Made by a program: the position numbers and the translations under genes. The notes under the pieces are model-generated. The model was given only the letters and a program-made list of their open reading frames with translations, was not told the DNA's origin and did not search any database. This document shows positions 36,574-44,544 of a DNA stretch of 64,000 nucleotides, in pieces. The stretch's first letter is position 1, and each line of letters begins with the position of its first letter. Source of the stretch: Dawidia soli (GTDB lineage Bacteria > Bacteroidota > Bacteroidia > Cytophagales > Cyclobacteriaceae). The stretch is taken from assembly GCF_018598185.1 (NCBI RefSeq), contig NZ_JAHESC010000002.1, positions 124,001 through 188,000 on the forward strand, written 5' to 3'.

Positions 36574-39500
36574 TTACAACCCGTACAGGCTGCGGCCGCA
36601 TACGTGGATGGTCGTACCACCCTCGTGCGCAAAGGTAAGGGTGGCGCCGATCGCGGCGGCCCGCCGCTTCATGTTGCGCAGGCCATGGCCTTTGTCTGAG
36701 GATTCGGACGGCAACCCTTTGCCGTTGTCCTGTATCGTCAGCGTCAGGGCACCTTTGTCGTCGCTGAAGAGAATGGCAACACGGGTGGCCTGGGCGTGCT
36801 TGACGATGTTGTTGACAGCCTCCTTGAAGATGAGGTATATATTCTGCTTGGTGGCGGGGTCAAGGGTCCTGGCCGGATCGATCTTGCCCGTGTGGAACTC
36901 CAGTGTAATGTTGCGGGCCTGCAGCATTTCGCCGGCAAAGTCTTTCATGCGCAGCAGCAGCGCTTCGACCGTGTCGTACCGGTTGTCGATCGACCAGACG
37001 ATGTCGCTCATGGTGGTCACCACTTCGCGGCTCAGCGTGCCGATGTTCCGCAGATAGCTGCTGCTTTCCGCGCCGCCGGTCGTGCCGTTTTGCACCAGCT
37101 CCGAGTAGATGGAGATGCGCGTGAGGCTGGAGCCCACCTCGTCGTGCAGGTCACTGGCGATCTTATTGCGCAGGCGCTCTATTTTCAGCGACTGCTCCAG
37201 GCGGTAGCGGTGTGCCGCGTAGATCAACAACGCGCACGCGACCGCCGCTAGCGTCATGAACCACCCCGTTTTCCAAAAGGGGGGATGAATGACCAGGCTC
37301 ATGGTGGCCCCGGGATCTGTCCAGTAGCCGTCTTCGTTGGCGGCTTTTACGCGAAAGCTGTAGTGCCCCGGGTCGAGGTTGGTGTAGTGCGCCAGGCGGG
37401 TGGTGCCGGCGTCGACCCAGTCGGGGTCGATGCCTTCCAGCTTGTACTGATACCGGATCTTCTCCGGTGACGAAAATTCCAATGCGGCAAAGCGAAAGGT
37501 TATATAGTTCTGATCGTAGTCCAGCGACAACGATGGCTGGGGTGCAAAGGCCTTGTCAAAGACGGCATACGACTGGATGATTAGCCGGGGTGGCACGGTG
37601 TCGGGTTGGATCTGCGCGGGATCGAATACCGAGAAGCCTTTCACACCGCCGAAGTAGAGCAGACCCCGGCGGCTGCGCAAGGAGGCATTGGCGTTGAACT
37701 CATCGTCCTGAAGGCCGTCTTCTTTGGTATAGTTGCGAAAAGTATAGGTCTGTGGATCGAGTTTGCTGAGTCCTTTGTTGGTGCTGATCCAATAGCTGCC
37801 GGCGGGGTCGCGCAGCATTTCATAGGTTACGTTGTTGGCCAGGCCGTCCTTTTCAAAGAAGTGCCGGAACTTGCCGGTAGTGACGTTCAGGCGGTTTATA
37901 CCCGAGTGGGTACAGATCCAGAAGATACTGTCGCTCTCCTGCGTAACACTCGACACCATCTGGTCGCTGAGGCCGTTGGTGTTTTTGCGGTCGTATCGGT
38001 AGTGTGTAAAACGCGAAGACTTTTTATCATACACGCTGATGCCGCCGCCCATAAAGCCGATCCAGAGGTTGCCCTGGCGGTCTTGCATGATGGAGTTGAT
38101 AAAGTCGGAGGCGATGGTGTTGGGGTCTGTCTTACTCATGCGATAATGCCGGACGGCATCCGTGCGCGGGTCGTAGTGAATGAGGCCTTCGTCATAGGTG
38201 CCCACCCACAAGGTGCCGTCGCGGTCGCGCAGTACTTCTTTGATGAACGCCGTCTTGCCGAGGGCCGAGGGATGGCTGCCGAGAAAGAACCGCGCGCGGC
38301 CGGTATGGCTGTCGTAGCGGATCAGGCCGTTGTTGAACGACGCGATCCAAAAGACGCTGTCGGCATAGATCAGGCGTTGTACGTTGATGGCCAGGTTGCC
38401 CCGGTCGTCGTGTATGGTCATCTTGCGGAAAGTGCCCGTGACGGGATCGTATACATTTAACGGGCCGCTTTCGCCGCCGATCCAGATCTTGCCCTCGTCG
38501 TCTTCGCAGAACGACCACACGCTGTTCTCGCCCAGGCTGTTGTGATTGCCCGGTTCGTTTTCATACGAGCGGAAGATATTCTTGCGCGGATCGTATTTAT
38601 CGAGTCCGTTGCCCGCCACCCATACGATGCCGTGGCGGTCTTCCAGCAAGGCATAGATCGTATTGCTGCTGATGCTGGCGGCCTGGTTGGGGTGGTGATG
38701 ATACGTGCGAAAGATCTGCGCGGCGGCATCCCAGAACTTCAGGCCGTTGTTGGTGCCGATCCACACGTTGCCTTGCGCGTCGCACATGATCTTGTTGATG
38801 TCGTTGGCGACAAACTCGGGCACGCGCCGGAACTGATCTTCCTTTTTGTTGAATTGAAAGAGCCCGCCCTGGTAACTGCCGATCCACAGGATGCCTTGTT
38901 TGTCTTCGGCAATGGATGTGATCTGGTTGCCCCCCTGGAACATATTGTTCTCCGTCGAGCGGTAATGCTGGAAGGAGATGTTGCCGTGGGCGTCTTCGAT
39001 CACACGGTTCAGGCCGCCGTTCCATGTGCCAACCCACAGGGTACCTTCACGGTCGCAGAAGAGCGCGCGTACATAATTGTCGCTCAGGGTGCGCTGGTTG
39101 GCTGCGTCGTGCCGGAACTGGCGAAAGGTGTTGGTCTTGTCGTTATACAGGCTTAGGCCGTTGCCCCAGGAAGAGACCCACAGGCGGTTCTTGCTGTCGC
39201 GCAGCACATAGTTCGTGCGGTTGCCGCTAACCGTGGTGGAGTCGTTGGGGTTGTTGTAGTACTGCACAAAACGGTCCTCTTTGCGAACGTACTTACAGAG
39301 CCCTTGAAAGGTACCGATCCACACGTCGCCGAGGCGATCTTCGTCCATGCTCCAGATCCAGTTGTGCGTCAGGGTGGTGCTGTCGAACGGGTCGTTCTTA
39401 AACACTTTGAACTCGCTTCCGTCAAAACGGTTGAGGCCGTCTTGTGTGCCGATCCACAGGTAGCCGTCGCGGTCGTGCAGCATGCAGTAGGCCTGCGACT

Positions 39501-39612
39501 GCGAAAGGCCCTCGCGGCCGGTGATATGATCAAACCGGAAGGATTGCGCCGCGGCATGCAAGGGTAGCACGACGGCAAATAAGAACAGTATAGATGCGTG
39601 TTTCAGGTTCAC
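36574..39612 (-). CDS. Propeller-sensor histidine kinase (orphan)
   Basis: A 1012-residue membrane sensor starting at GTG. It has a signal peptide (LPLHAAAQ), about a dozen two-component-propeller repeats (pattern DRDGYLWIGTQDGLNRFD), a Y_Y_Y domain (IRYQYKLEGIDPDWVDAGTTRLAHYTNLDPGHYSF), a single transmembrane helix (LAAVACALLIYAAHRY), a HisKA_3 dimerisation domain with phospho-acceptor His about 823 in LHDEVGSSL, and HATPase_c with KEAVNNIVKHA, DNGKGL and GHGLRNMKRR. This is a NarX/LytS-like kinase, expected to pair with a NarL-type response regulator; none is adjacent. The sensed molecule is likely extracellular, as in glycan-sensing relatives, but unproven. Confidence 0.92.
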   Translation of the reverse strand: MNLKHASILFLFAVVLPLHAAAQSFRFDHITGREGLSQSQAYCMLHDRDGYLWIGTQDGLNRFDGSEFKVFKNDPFDSTTLTHNWIWSMDEDRLGDVWIGTFQGLCKYVRKEDRFVQYYNNPNDSTTVSGNRTNYVLRDSKNRLWVSSWGNGLSLYNDKTNTFRQFRHDAANQRTLSDNYVRALFCDREGTLWVGTWNGGLNRVIEDAHGNISFQHYRSTENNMFQGGNQITSIAEDKQGILWIGSYQGGLFQFNKKEDQFRRVPEFVANDINKIMCDAQGNVWIGTNNGLKFWDAAAQIFRTYHHHPNQAASISSNTIYALLEDRHGIVWVAGNGLDKYDPRKNIFRSYENEPGNHNSLGENSVWSFCEDDEGKIWIGGESGPLNVYDPVTGTFRKMTIHDDRGNLAINVQRLIYADSVFWIASFNNGLIRYDSHTGRARFFLGSHPSALGKTAFIKEVLRDRDGTLWVGTYDEGLIHYDPRTDAVRHYRMSKTDPNTIASDFINSIMQDRQGNLWIGFMGGGISVYDKKSSRFTHYRYDRKNTNGLSDQMVSSVTQESDSIFWICTHSGINRLNVTTGKFRHFFEKDGLANNVTYEMLRDPAGSYWISTNKGLSKLDPQTYTFRNYTKEDGLQDDEFNANASLRSRRGLLYFGGVKGFSVFDPAQIQPDTVPPRLIIQSYAVFDKAFAPQPSLSLDYDQNYITFRFAALEFSSPEKIRYQYKLEGIDPDWVDAGTTRLAHYTNLDPGHYSFRVKAANEDGYWTDPGATMSLVIHPPFWKTGWFMTLAAVACALLIYAAHRYRLEQSLKIERLRNKIASDLHDEVGSSLTRISIYSELVQNGTTGGAESSSYLRNIGTLSREVVTTMSDIVWSIDNRYDTVEALLLRMKDFAGEMLQARNITLEFHTGKIDPARTLDPATKQNIYLIFKEAVNNIVKHAQATRVAILFSDDKGALTLTIQDNGKGLPSESSDKGHGLRNMKRRAAAIGATLTFAHEGGTTIHVCGRSLYGL

Positions 39613-39651
39613 GGTATGTCCATGCGGAACAACGAATTTACGCGATCGCGG

Positions 39652-40563
39652 TTACGAAAGGAATTGTCGGAGCACAGAATTTATCGGGGAAAGATAGCTT
39701 TCCCCAAAAAGATTAACGTGCACCAGCAACGGGTATAGATTATACAGCTCGAAACGATCGTGATAGTCGGGCTGGAGCGGCCAGGCGGCCTGGTAGGCGT
39801 CCAGGAAAGCAGGTTCGAACCCGCCAAAGAGCGTGGTCATGGCCAGGTCTATTTCGCGATGTCCGAAATAAACGGCGGGGTCGATGAGACAGGGTATACC
39901 CTGTTGCGCCGCCAGGATGTTACCGCCCCACAGGTCGCCGTGCAGCAACGAGGGCTTTTCTTCGGGCAGCAGGTCGGGCAGCCGCGTGTATAATGCTTCG
40001 AACCGGCTTACCAGTGCAGCGTCTGCAAGGCCCGCCTGTCGGGCACGCGTCAGTTGCGGCTGCAGGCGTTGGTGAATGAAGAACTGCACCCACGAATCGT
40101 GATGGGTATTGGTCTGCGACAGCGAGCCGATATAGTTGGCGTGATCGAGCCCGTATGCCGGCGCCGTAGTGGCATGCATCTCAGCGAGCTCCTGTCCCGC
40201 GCGCTCCCAGTAATCTTTCCCGCGAGGTGCCGGCTGCAGGTATTCCAGTAGCAGGAATTGCAGGTTGGCTTCCTCGCCCGTGGTGACTACGTCCGGCGCG
40301 TACAGCGTGCGCGTGGCGCGCAGGCGGTCGAGCCCTTTTGCCTCGGCCGCAAACATGCCGGGCAGTGCGTGGGCATCGTTCCACTTCAGAAAGAAGGTGC
40401 CGGCGGATGTCGTGAGCTTGCCGCCGTGGTTGATGCAGCCACCGCCGACGGGTATAAAATCTTTTAACACAATATCGCCGGTATATCCCCGGCCGCCCTG
40501 GTAGGCCTTCCGCAGGAGGGTCGTCGCGCCCCGTTGAACGTCGTTGGGAAGGTTGATCGTCAT
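39652..40563 (-). CDS. Fructosamine / ketosamine-3-kinase family protein
   Basis: Phosphorylates the sugar of glycated lysines so they decompose, a protein-repair role. The 303-residue APH-like kinase shows the phosphate-binding GGGCINHGGKL segment, a Lys in FFLKWND, the catalytic loop LLHGDLWGGN and the metal-binding LIDPAVYFGHREIDLAM, in normal order. It is separated from the TonB-dependent receptor gene by 2 bp and probably follows it in one transcript. Confidence 0.92.
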   Translation of the reverse strand: MTINLPNDVQRGATTLLRKAYQGGRGYTGDIVLKDFIPVGGGCINHGGKLTTSAGTFFLKWNDAHALPGMFAAEAKGLDRLRATRTLYAPDVVTTGEEANLQFLLLEYLQPAPRGKDYWERAGQELAEMHATTAPAYGLDHANYIGSLSQTNTHHDSWVQFFIHQRLQPQLTRARQAGLADAALVSRFEALYTRLPDLLPEEKPSLLHGDLWGGNILAAQQGIPCLIDPAVYFGHREIDLAMTTLFGGFEPAFLDAYQAAWPLQPDYHDRFELYNLYPLLVHVNLFGESYLSPINSVLRQFLS

Positions 40564-40565
40564 GT

Positions 40566-42620
40566 TTACAGGAAGCTCCAGCCGAGCTTTACACCGGCGT
40601 AGTAGTTCACCGGCATGGCGGCATTGTAATAGCGCGCACCTACCGCATTGAGGTCGTTGCCCAGGCTGTAACGCTCGTCCAGGGCGTTGTCAATGCCGGT
40701 AAAGACGTCCAGCGCCAGCTGATTCCAGGTCTTTTTATAGCCCAGCTTACCGCCGATCAGCATGTAGCTGTCCGCGTACGCGGTGTTGGCATCGTCCAGC
40801 GGAATGCGGTCGGTATACGTGCCGGTGGCATGCAGATAGAGGCCGGCACGCAGGGCAACGTCGAAGCCCAGCACGCGCACATTGGGCGATACGCCGGTCA
40901 GATCGTTACCGTCGAGGCTCACATTGTCTTTTACGTAGTCCTCGAACGTATAGTGGTTCCAGGTCAGGCTGGTCCAGAGGCGTATGTTGGAAAGCATAGA
41001 CGACGGGTTGAGGTTCGGCGCCCACGCAAGCACGACTTCCGCGCCTTGCTGCGAGGTCTTGCCGGCGTTGATGAAGTATTCTCCGCCGTCTTCGGTGTGG
41101 CGGATCACGATCGTTTCGCGCAGGCCAAAGTCATACACCACGGCGTCTACCGACAACGTTTTGCTGAACCACGCGCCGCGCACGCCGGCTTCGAAGTTCG
41201 TGCCGCGCTCGGGCTTGAGCCGGGTATCAAAGAAGCCGGCGGAAGGGTAAAGCTCTTGTACGGTGGGTGGCGAGTAGCCCTGGCTGAAGCTGCCGTGCAG
41301 CGACAGGTTATCGTTCAGTTTTTTGAGCAGGGCAATGCGCGGTGAGAATACGGCGTCGAAGTCGCTGTCGCCGGTTACGTTGGGCACGTCGGAATAGCGT
41401 TTGAAATCTACCTTCAGTTTATTGACGCTCCCGCCGATCGTCAGGAAAAAATCGGCCGGCAGGAAGAACTCTGTTTGCGCAAAAGCAAAATATGTCGTGA
41501 TGGCGATCTCGTCGTCGGTTTGCAGGGCGCCGCTTTGGCCCTGATTGTTGTCGTACACCCGCACGGGGGAGAAGCTGTGTTGAAACTCGCCGCCAAAGGT
41601 GAGCTTGCCTTTGGTGAAGGCATACGCGGTGCTGGTGCGGCCGCCAAAGCCCTGCTCGGCACGGCGCTCGTAATTGCGAATGGTGGGGTTGTCGAACTGC
41701 GTCAGGGTGCCGTAAACGCCCGTGCGATTGGACCACCGGGTGTTCCATTGGTGCTGGTAGCTCAGGCCCGAGTAGAACGTCTTGTTATAGATCGTCGCGC
41801 GCTGATCCATCGCGCCGGGGTTAGGTCCTCCGGCGGGGCGGGCCTGCCGGGGGTCGGCGTCGTATTGTTGTTTGGTAAGCGCACCCGGCGTTTGGTATAA
41901 CAGATCGGAGTACAGCATGTATACCGCCAGCGACGACTTGTCGTCCAGCGAAAAGTTACTTTGCAGCTGTACCGCGTCGCGCGCCATACCGGTCTGCTGG
42001 CGATAGCCGTCGGCTTCCTGGTGGGCATAGAGCAGGCGGCTATAGGCCTTGTCTGATTTCACGCGTGCCTGCACGTCGTACCGGCGCAGGCCATAGCTGC
42101 CCACGAGGGTAGAAATATCTACACCGCTTTGCACGGGCGGGGCATTGTTCAGCATCAGCACGCCGCCGGTACCGGCACCGTATACACTTGTACCGGGGCC
42201 TTTGATGACCTCGGCTTGCTGCACAGCCTGCAGGTCGAATAAATTCAGGTATGTATTGCCCCCGGCGTCGGTAAAAGGCAGGTCGTTCCAATATACTTTT
42301 ACATTGCGGATGCCAAAGGGTGAACGTACGGCGCTGCCGCGGATGGCCAGTCGGTAGCTGCCGGGCGAACGCTCTTCCATGCGTACACCGGGTACAGTAT
42401 TTAACGAAGAAAGCAGGGAAGCGTCATTGAATCGTGCCAGGTCACGCTGGCCCAGGAAGGCTACGGAAGCAGGGATCTCAGACAATGGCCGGTCGTATTG
42501 ATAGGCCTGGATCGTGACCTCTCCAAGCACCCGGGTTGTATCCGCCGACGTGTTTTCATGCTGGGCAACGGCTGAAAGGGTGAGCGTCGTACATAAAAAG
42601 ATAATAAAACAGCGTATCAT
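40566..42620 (-). CDS. TonB-dependent outer-membrane receptor (siderophore/vitamin type)
   Basis: From the ATG at 42620 the receptor has 684 residues with a signal peptide (CTTLTLSAVAQ), a plug domain with RLAIRGSAVRSPFGIRNVKVYWNDLP and VIKGPGTSVYGAGTGGVLML, then a 22-strand barrel ending in an aromatic residue (LGWSFL). There is no CarboxypepD-like N-terminal extension, so it is not of SusC type, and it more resembles FecA/FhuA-like iron or cofactor receptors. No SusD-like partner or FecR/sigma pair is adjacent, so the ligand remains unknown. Confidence 0.93.
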   Translation of the reverse strand: MIRCFIIFLCTTLTLSAVAQHENTSADTTRVLGEVTIQAYQYDRPLSEIPASVAFLGQRDLARFNDASLLSSLNTVPGVRMEERSPGSYRLAIRGSAVRSPFGIRNVKVYWNDLPFTDAGGNTYLNLFDLQAVQQAEVIKGPGTSVYGAGTGGVLMLNNAPPVQSGVDISTLVGSYGLRRYDVQARVKSDKAYSRLLYAHQEADGYRQQTGMARDAVQLQSNFSLDDKSSLAVYMLYSDLLYQTPGALTKQQYDADPRQARPAGGPNPGAMDQRATIYNKTFYSGLSYQHQWNTRWSNRTGVYGTLTQFDNPTIRNYERRAEQGFGGRTSTAYAFTKGKLTFGGEFQHSFSPVRVYDNNQGQSGALQTDDEIAITTYFAFAQTEFFLPADFFLTIGGSVNKLKVDFKRYSDVPNVTGDSDFDAVFSPRIALLKKLNDNLSLHGSFSQGYSPPTVQELYPSAGFFDTRLKPERGTNFEAGVRGAWFSKTLSVDAVVYDFGLRETIVIRHTEDGGEYFINAGKTSQQGAEVVLAWAPNLNPSSMLSNIRLWTSLTWNHYTFEDYVKDNVSLDGNDLTGVSPNVRVLGFDVALRAGLYLHATGTYTDRIPLDDANTAYADSYMLIGGKLGYKKTWNQLALDVFTGIDNALDERYSLGNDLNAVGARYYNAAMPVNYYAGVKLGWSFL

Positions 42621-42742
42621 TGTATTCGAATAGAAGGGAAAGATAACGCAAATTAGGTTGTATCGGCAGGGTTTTTGATAGATGGTCAGAACCAAATGCC
42701 TCATTATCTGGTTATAACAGTATAATTAACAAACGTATTATC

Positions 42743-42985
42743 ATGGGAAGACCTCCAGTATTACCGAAGAAGAAAAAGGACGGATTCTGGCTCGAGTTGA
42801 GAAACAAAGGAGCCAAGACGGGGATTGTTATCATTCGTGATACGGAAGAAGCGATGATGCAGGCTGCCCGTCAATATCAAAACACCAAGGATGTCGTCAT
42901 TCTGGGTGAACACCGCAATGGTAAAAAGGTTGAAGACAGCGCTTCCAGCGCTAAAAAGAAGAAAAGCTTATCCAAAGCCGCCTGA
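42743..42985 (+). CDS. Small basic hypothetical protein (80 residues)
   Basis: It starts MGRPPVLPKKKKDGFWLEL. A Lys-rich N-terminus, a compact alpha/beta-looking middle (about 15-55, KTGIVIIRDTEEAMMQAARQYQNTKDVVILGEH) and a Ser/Lys-rich disordered C-terminus are visible. No family was recognised. It is divergent from the TonB receptor and convergent with ispH, and its last codons form part of a terminator hairpin. A DNA- or RNA-associated protein is possible from its basic ends, but this is a guess. Confidence 0.7.
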   Translation: MGRPPVLPKKKKDGFWLELRNKGAKTGIVIIRDTEEAMMQAARQYQNTKDVVILGEHRNGKKVEDSASSAKKKKSLSKAA

Positions 42986-43005
42986 CCGAGGGCGGCTTTT
43001 TATTT
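42975..43005 (+). terminator. Terminator shared by the 80-residue gene and ispH
   Basis: AAGCCGCC (42975-42982) pairs with GGCGGCTT (42991-42998), with the TGA stop of the plus-strand gene in the loop, followed by TTTTATTTTC. The ispH stop (43000-43002) lies in the T-tract. On the minus strand the T-tail is poor, so activity is mainly for the plus strand. Confidence 0.85.
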
Positions 43006-44226
43006 TCTTTCGAAATCTTGTAATACGGCCTCCACGGGCCGTATGCCTGGAAAAAACGCCAATATCCGCAGCATAACCCGGTCTACCAGCGTATCTGGGC
43101 AAGACGCCCCACTGGTTAACACGATCTTTACCGGGCTTTTAGGGGGCAAAAAATCGTTTGTAACCACCTTCTCTTTCGCGTGGTAGTGGTAATGATGGAT
43201 CTCCTGGGGCGATTTTATCTCCTGCTCCGAATTAATAAAATAAGTGTTGAATTTACGCTCGCAGAGCTCCACGATGTGTGATGTGTTAGAGCTGTTGTAC
43301 CCTCCCACCACAAGGGCCAGGTCGGCATCGGTTTCGAGCAACTGATAGGTCGCATCCTGATTGTCGTTGGTGGCGTAGCACAGGGTATCGCGGGTGTCGG
43401 CAAAGTGCTCGCGGAGCGTATCCGTGCCGTATACATCGCTCATCAGGCTGCGGAAGTAGTCGGCGATGGCCTGCGTTTCCGTGGCCAGCATGGTGGTTTG
43501 ATTGACCACCCCGACGCTGCGCAGGTCTTTTGCAGGATCAAACCCTGCGGAATGTTTGTCTTTGAATTCTTCGTAGAACTCTGCCGCCTGTTTCCGGCCG
43601 AGCACATATTCGCCCAGGGCATGGGCTTCTTCCATGTCGCGGACGATAACCGACGGTGCATTTTGCGCGCTGTGCGAAAACGTGGCACGTGTTTCTTCGT
43701 GGCGCGGCTTTCCATGAATGATGACGGTATAATGATCCTTGCCCAGCTTCTCCGAGCGGTTCCAGACCTTCTCCACGAACGGGCACGTGGTATTATATTT
43801 CTGTACTTCGATGCCTTTGTCAAGCAGCAGGTGCTCGATCTCGACGGTGGTGCCGAAGGCGGGAATGATCACGACGTCTTCGGGACGCAGGGCGTCCCAG
43901 GGAATGAGCTGGCGGCCGTCGGTGTCCATGATAAATTCGATGCCGCGGCTTTGCAGATCGTTGTTCACTTCCTGGTTGTGGATCATCTGGCTTAACAGGA
44001 ACACGCGTTTATGCGGGTTTTCTTCCAGGGCGCGGTAGCTGATCTCGATGGCGTTCTCCACGCCATAGCAGAATCCAAAATGGCGGGCGATATAGAATTG
44101 AACCGGTCCAAAGTCCAGCACGGTGGGGGTAAAATCCTGCTTGCGCAGGTCTTTTATTCGGCGTGCTTCTTTGATCTTCCCCGTGATGGAAGACCGGTAA
44201 TACGCGGGAATTTCGAACTTTTTAAT
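43000..44226 (-). CDS. ispH: 4-Hydroxy-3-methylbut-2-enyl diphosphate reductase (IspH/LytB), start at non-ATG codon
   Basis: The last enzyme of the MEP isoprenoid pathway, making IPP and DMAPP with a [4Fe-4S] cluster. Cluster cysteines are seen in ARHFGFCYGVENAI, YNTTCPFVEKVW and SGASCPDTLVDRV, and TNDNQDA and GGYNSSNTSH bind substrate. The first formal start codon is a GTG at 44121, but the frame is open upstream and reads KKFEIPAYYRSSITGKIKE...RKQDFTPTVLDFG, the N-terminal extension typical of Bacteroidetes IspH. There is no ATG, GTG or TTG between 44121 and the stop at 44239, so ATT at 44226 is the likeliest start. A TAacTTTG box lies 24 nt upstream. Confidence 0.93.
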   Translation of the reverse strand: MKKFEIPAYYRSSITGKIKEARRIKDLRKQDFTPTVLDFGPVQFYIARHFGFCYGVENAIEISYRALEENPHKRVFLLSQMIHNQEVNNDLQSRGIEFIMDTDGRQLIPWDALRPEDVVIIPAFGTTVEIEHLLLDKGIEVQKYNTTCPFVEKVWNRSEKLGKDHYTVIIHGKPRHEETRATFSHSAQNAPSVIVRDMEEAHALGEYVLGRKQAAEFYEEFKDKHSAGFDPAKDLRSVGVVNQTTMLATETQAIADYFRSLMSDVYGTDTLREHFADTRDTLCYATNDNQDATYQLLETDADLALVVGGYNSSNTSHIVELCERKFNTYFINSEQEIKSPQEIHHYHYHAKEKVVTNDFLPPKSPVKIVLTSGASCPDTLVDRVMLRILAFFPGIRPVEAVLQDFERK

Positions 44227-44250
44227 AACAAATAGCTTTTACTCTAACTG

Positions 44251-44258
44251 CAAAGTTA
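44251..44258 (-). promoter_or_regulatory. Putative -7 box of ispH
   Basis: The minus strand reads TAACTTTG, a full TAnnTTTG match. It lies upstream of the extended ispH start at 44226, which leaves a 24-nt leader including the start region and so favours the extended protein over a start at 44121. Confidence 0.55.
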
Positions 44259-44272
44259 GGGATGTTGCGGGT

Positions 44273-44340
44273 AAAAAACGGAGTCATCACCCGTTAATAG
44301 TTGCTTCGGATAAAATCCTCTCAGGTGGCTATTAACGGGT
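44273..44340 (-). terminator. Inverted repeat with T-tract, possible terminator of the htrA operon
   Basis: ACCCGTTAATAG (44289-44300) is the exact inverse of CTATTAACGGGT (44329-44340), with a 28-nt loop, and is followed on the minus strand by TTTTTT (44273-44278). It is 15 nt past the 57-residue gene, in the expected place for a terminator, though the loop is long and the stem is A/T-rich. Confidence 0.5.
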
Positions 44341-44354
44341 AATGACGATTGTTT

Positions 44355-44528
44355 TTATGCAGCTTTGGAGAGCTTATCTTCTTTGATCGTGTTGGTGTGA
44401 ATCTCCTTTGTCTCGAGATCAAACCACTTTACTTCAACGAAGTTGTTTTTGATGTACTTTAAAACTTCGACTACTTTCCCGTCAATCTTGCTGCGAACAC
44501 GTTCGCCTTTTTTAAAAAGTCTACTCAT
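44355..44528 (-). CDS. Small protein (57 residues), DUF2158/YodC-like
   Basis: The minus strand from the ATG at 44528 gives MSRLFKKGERVRSKIDGKVVEVLKYIKNNFVEVKWFDLETKEIHTNTIKEDKLSKAA as a 57-residue frame. It has a beta-rich SH3/KOW-like pattern (FKKGERVRSKIDG, then VEVKWFD) seen in DUF2158/YodC-like proteins. It starts 16 nt after the htrA stop and is likely in the same transcript. Function is unknown; a nucleic-acid or protein-binding barrel is inferred from the fold pattern only. Confidence 0.65.
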   Translation of the reverse strand: MSRLFKKGERVRSKIDGKVVEVLKYIKNNFVEVKWFDLETKEIHTNTIKEDKLSKAA

Positions 44529-44544
44529 ATGTGTTACCTAAAGA

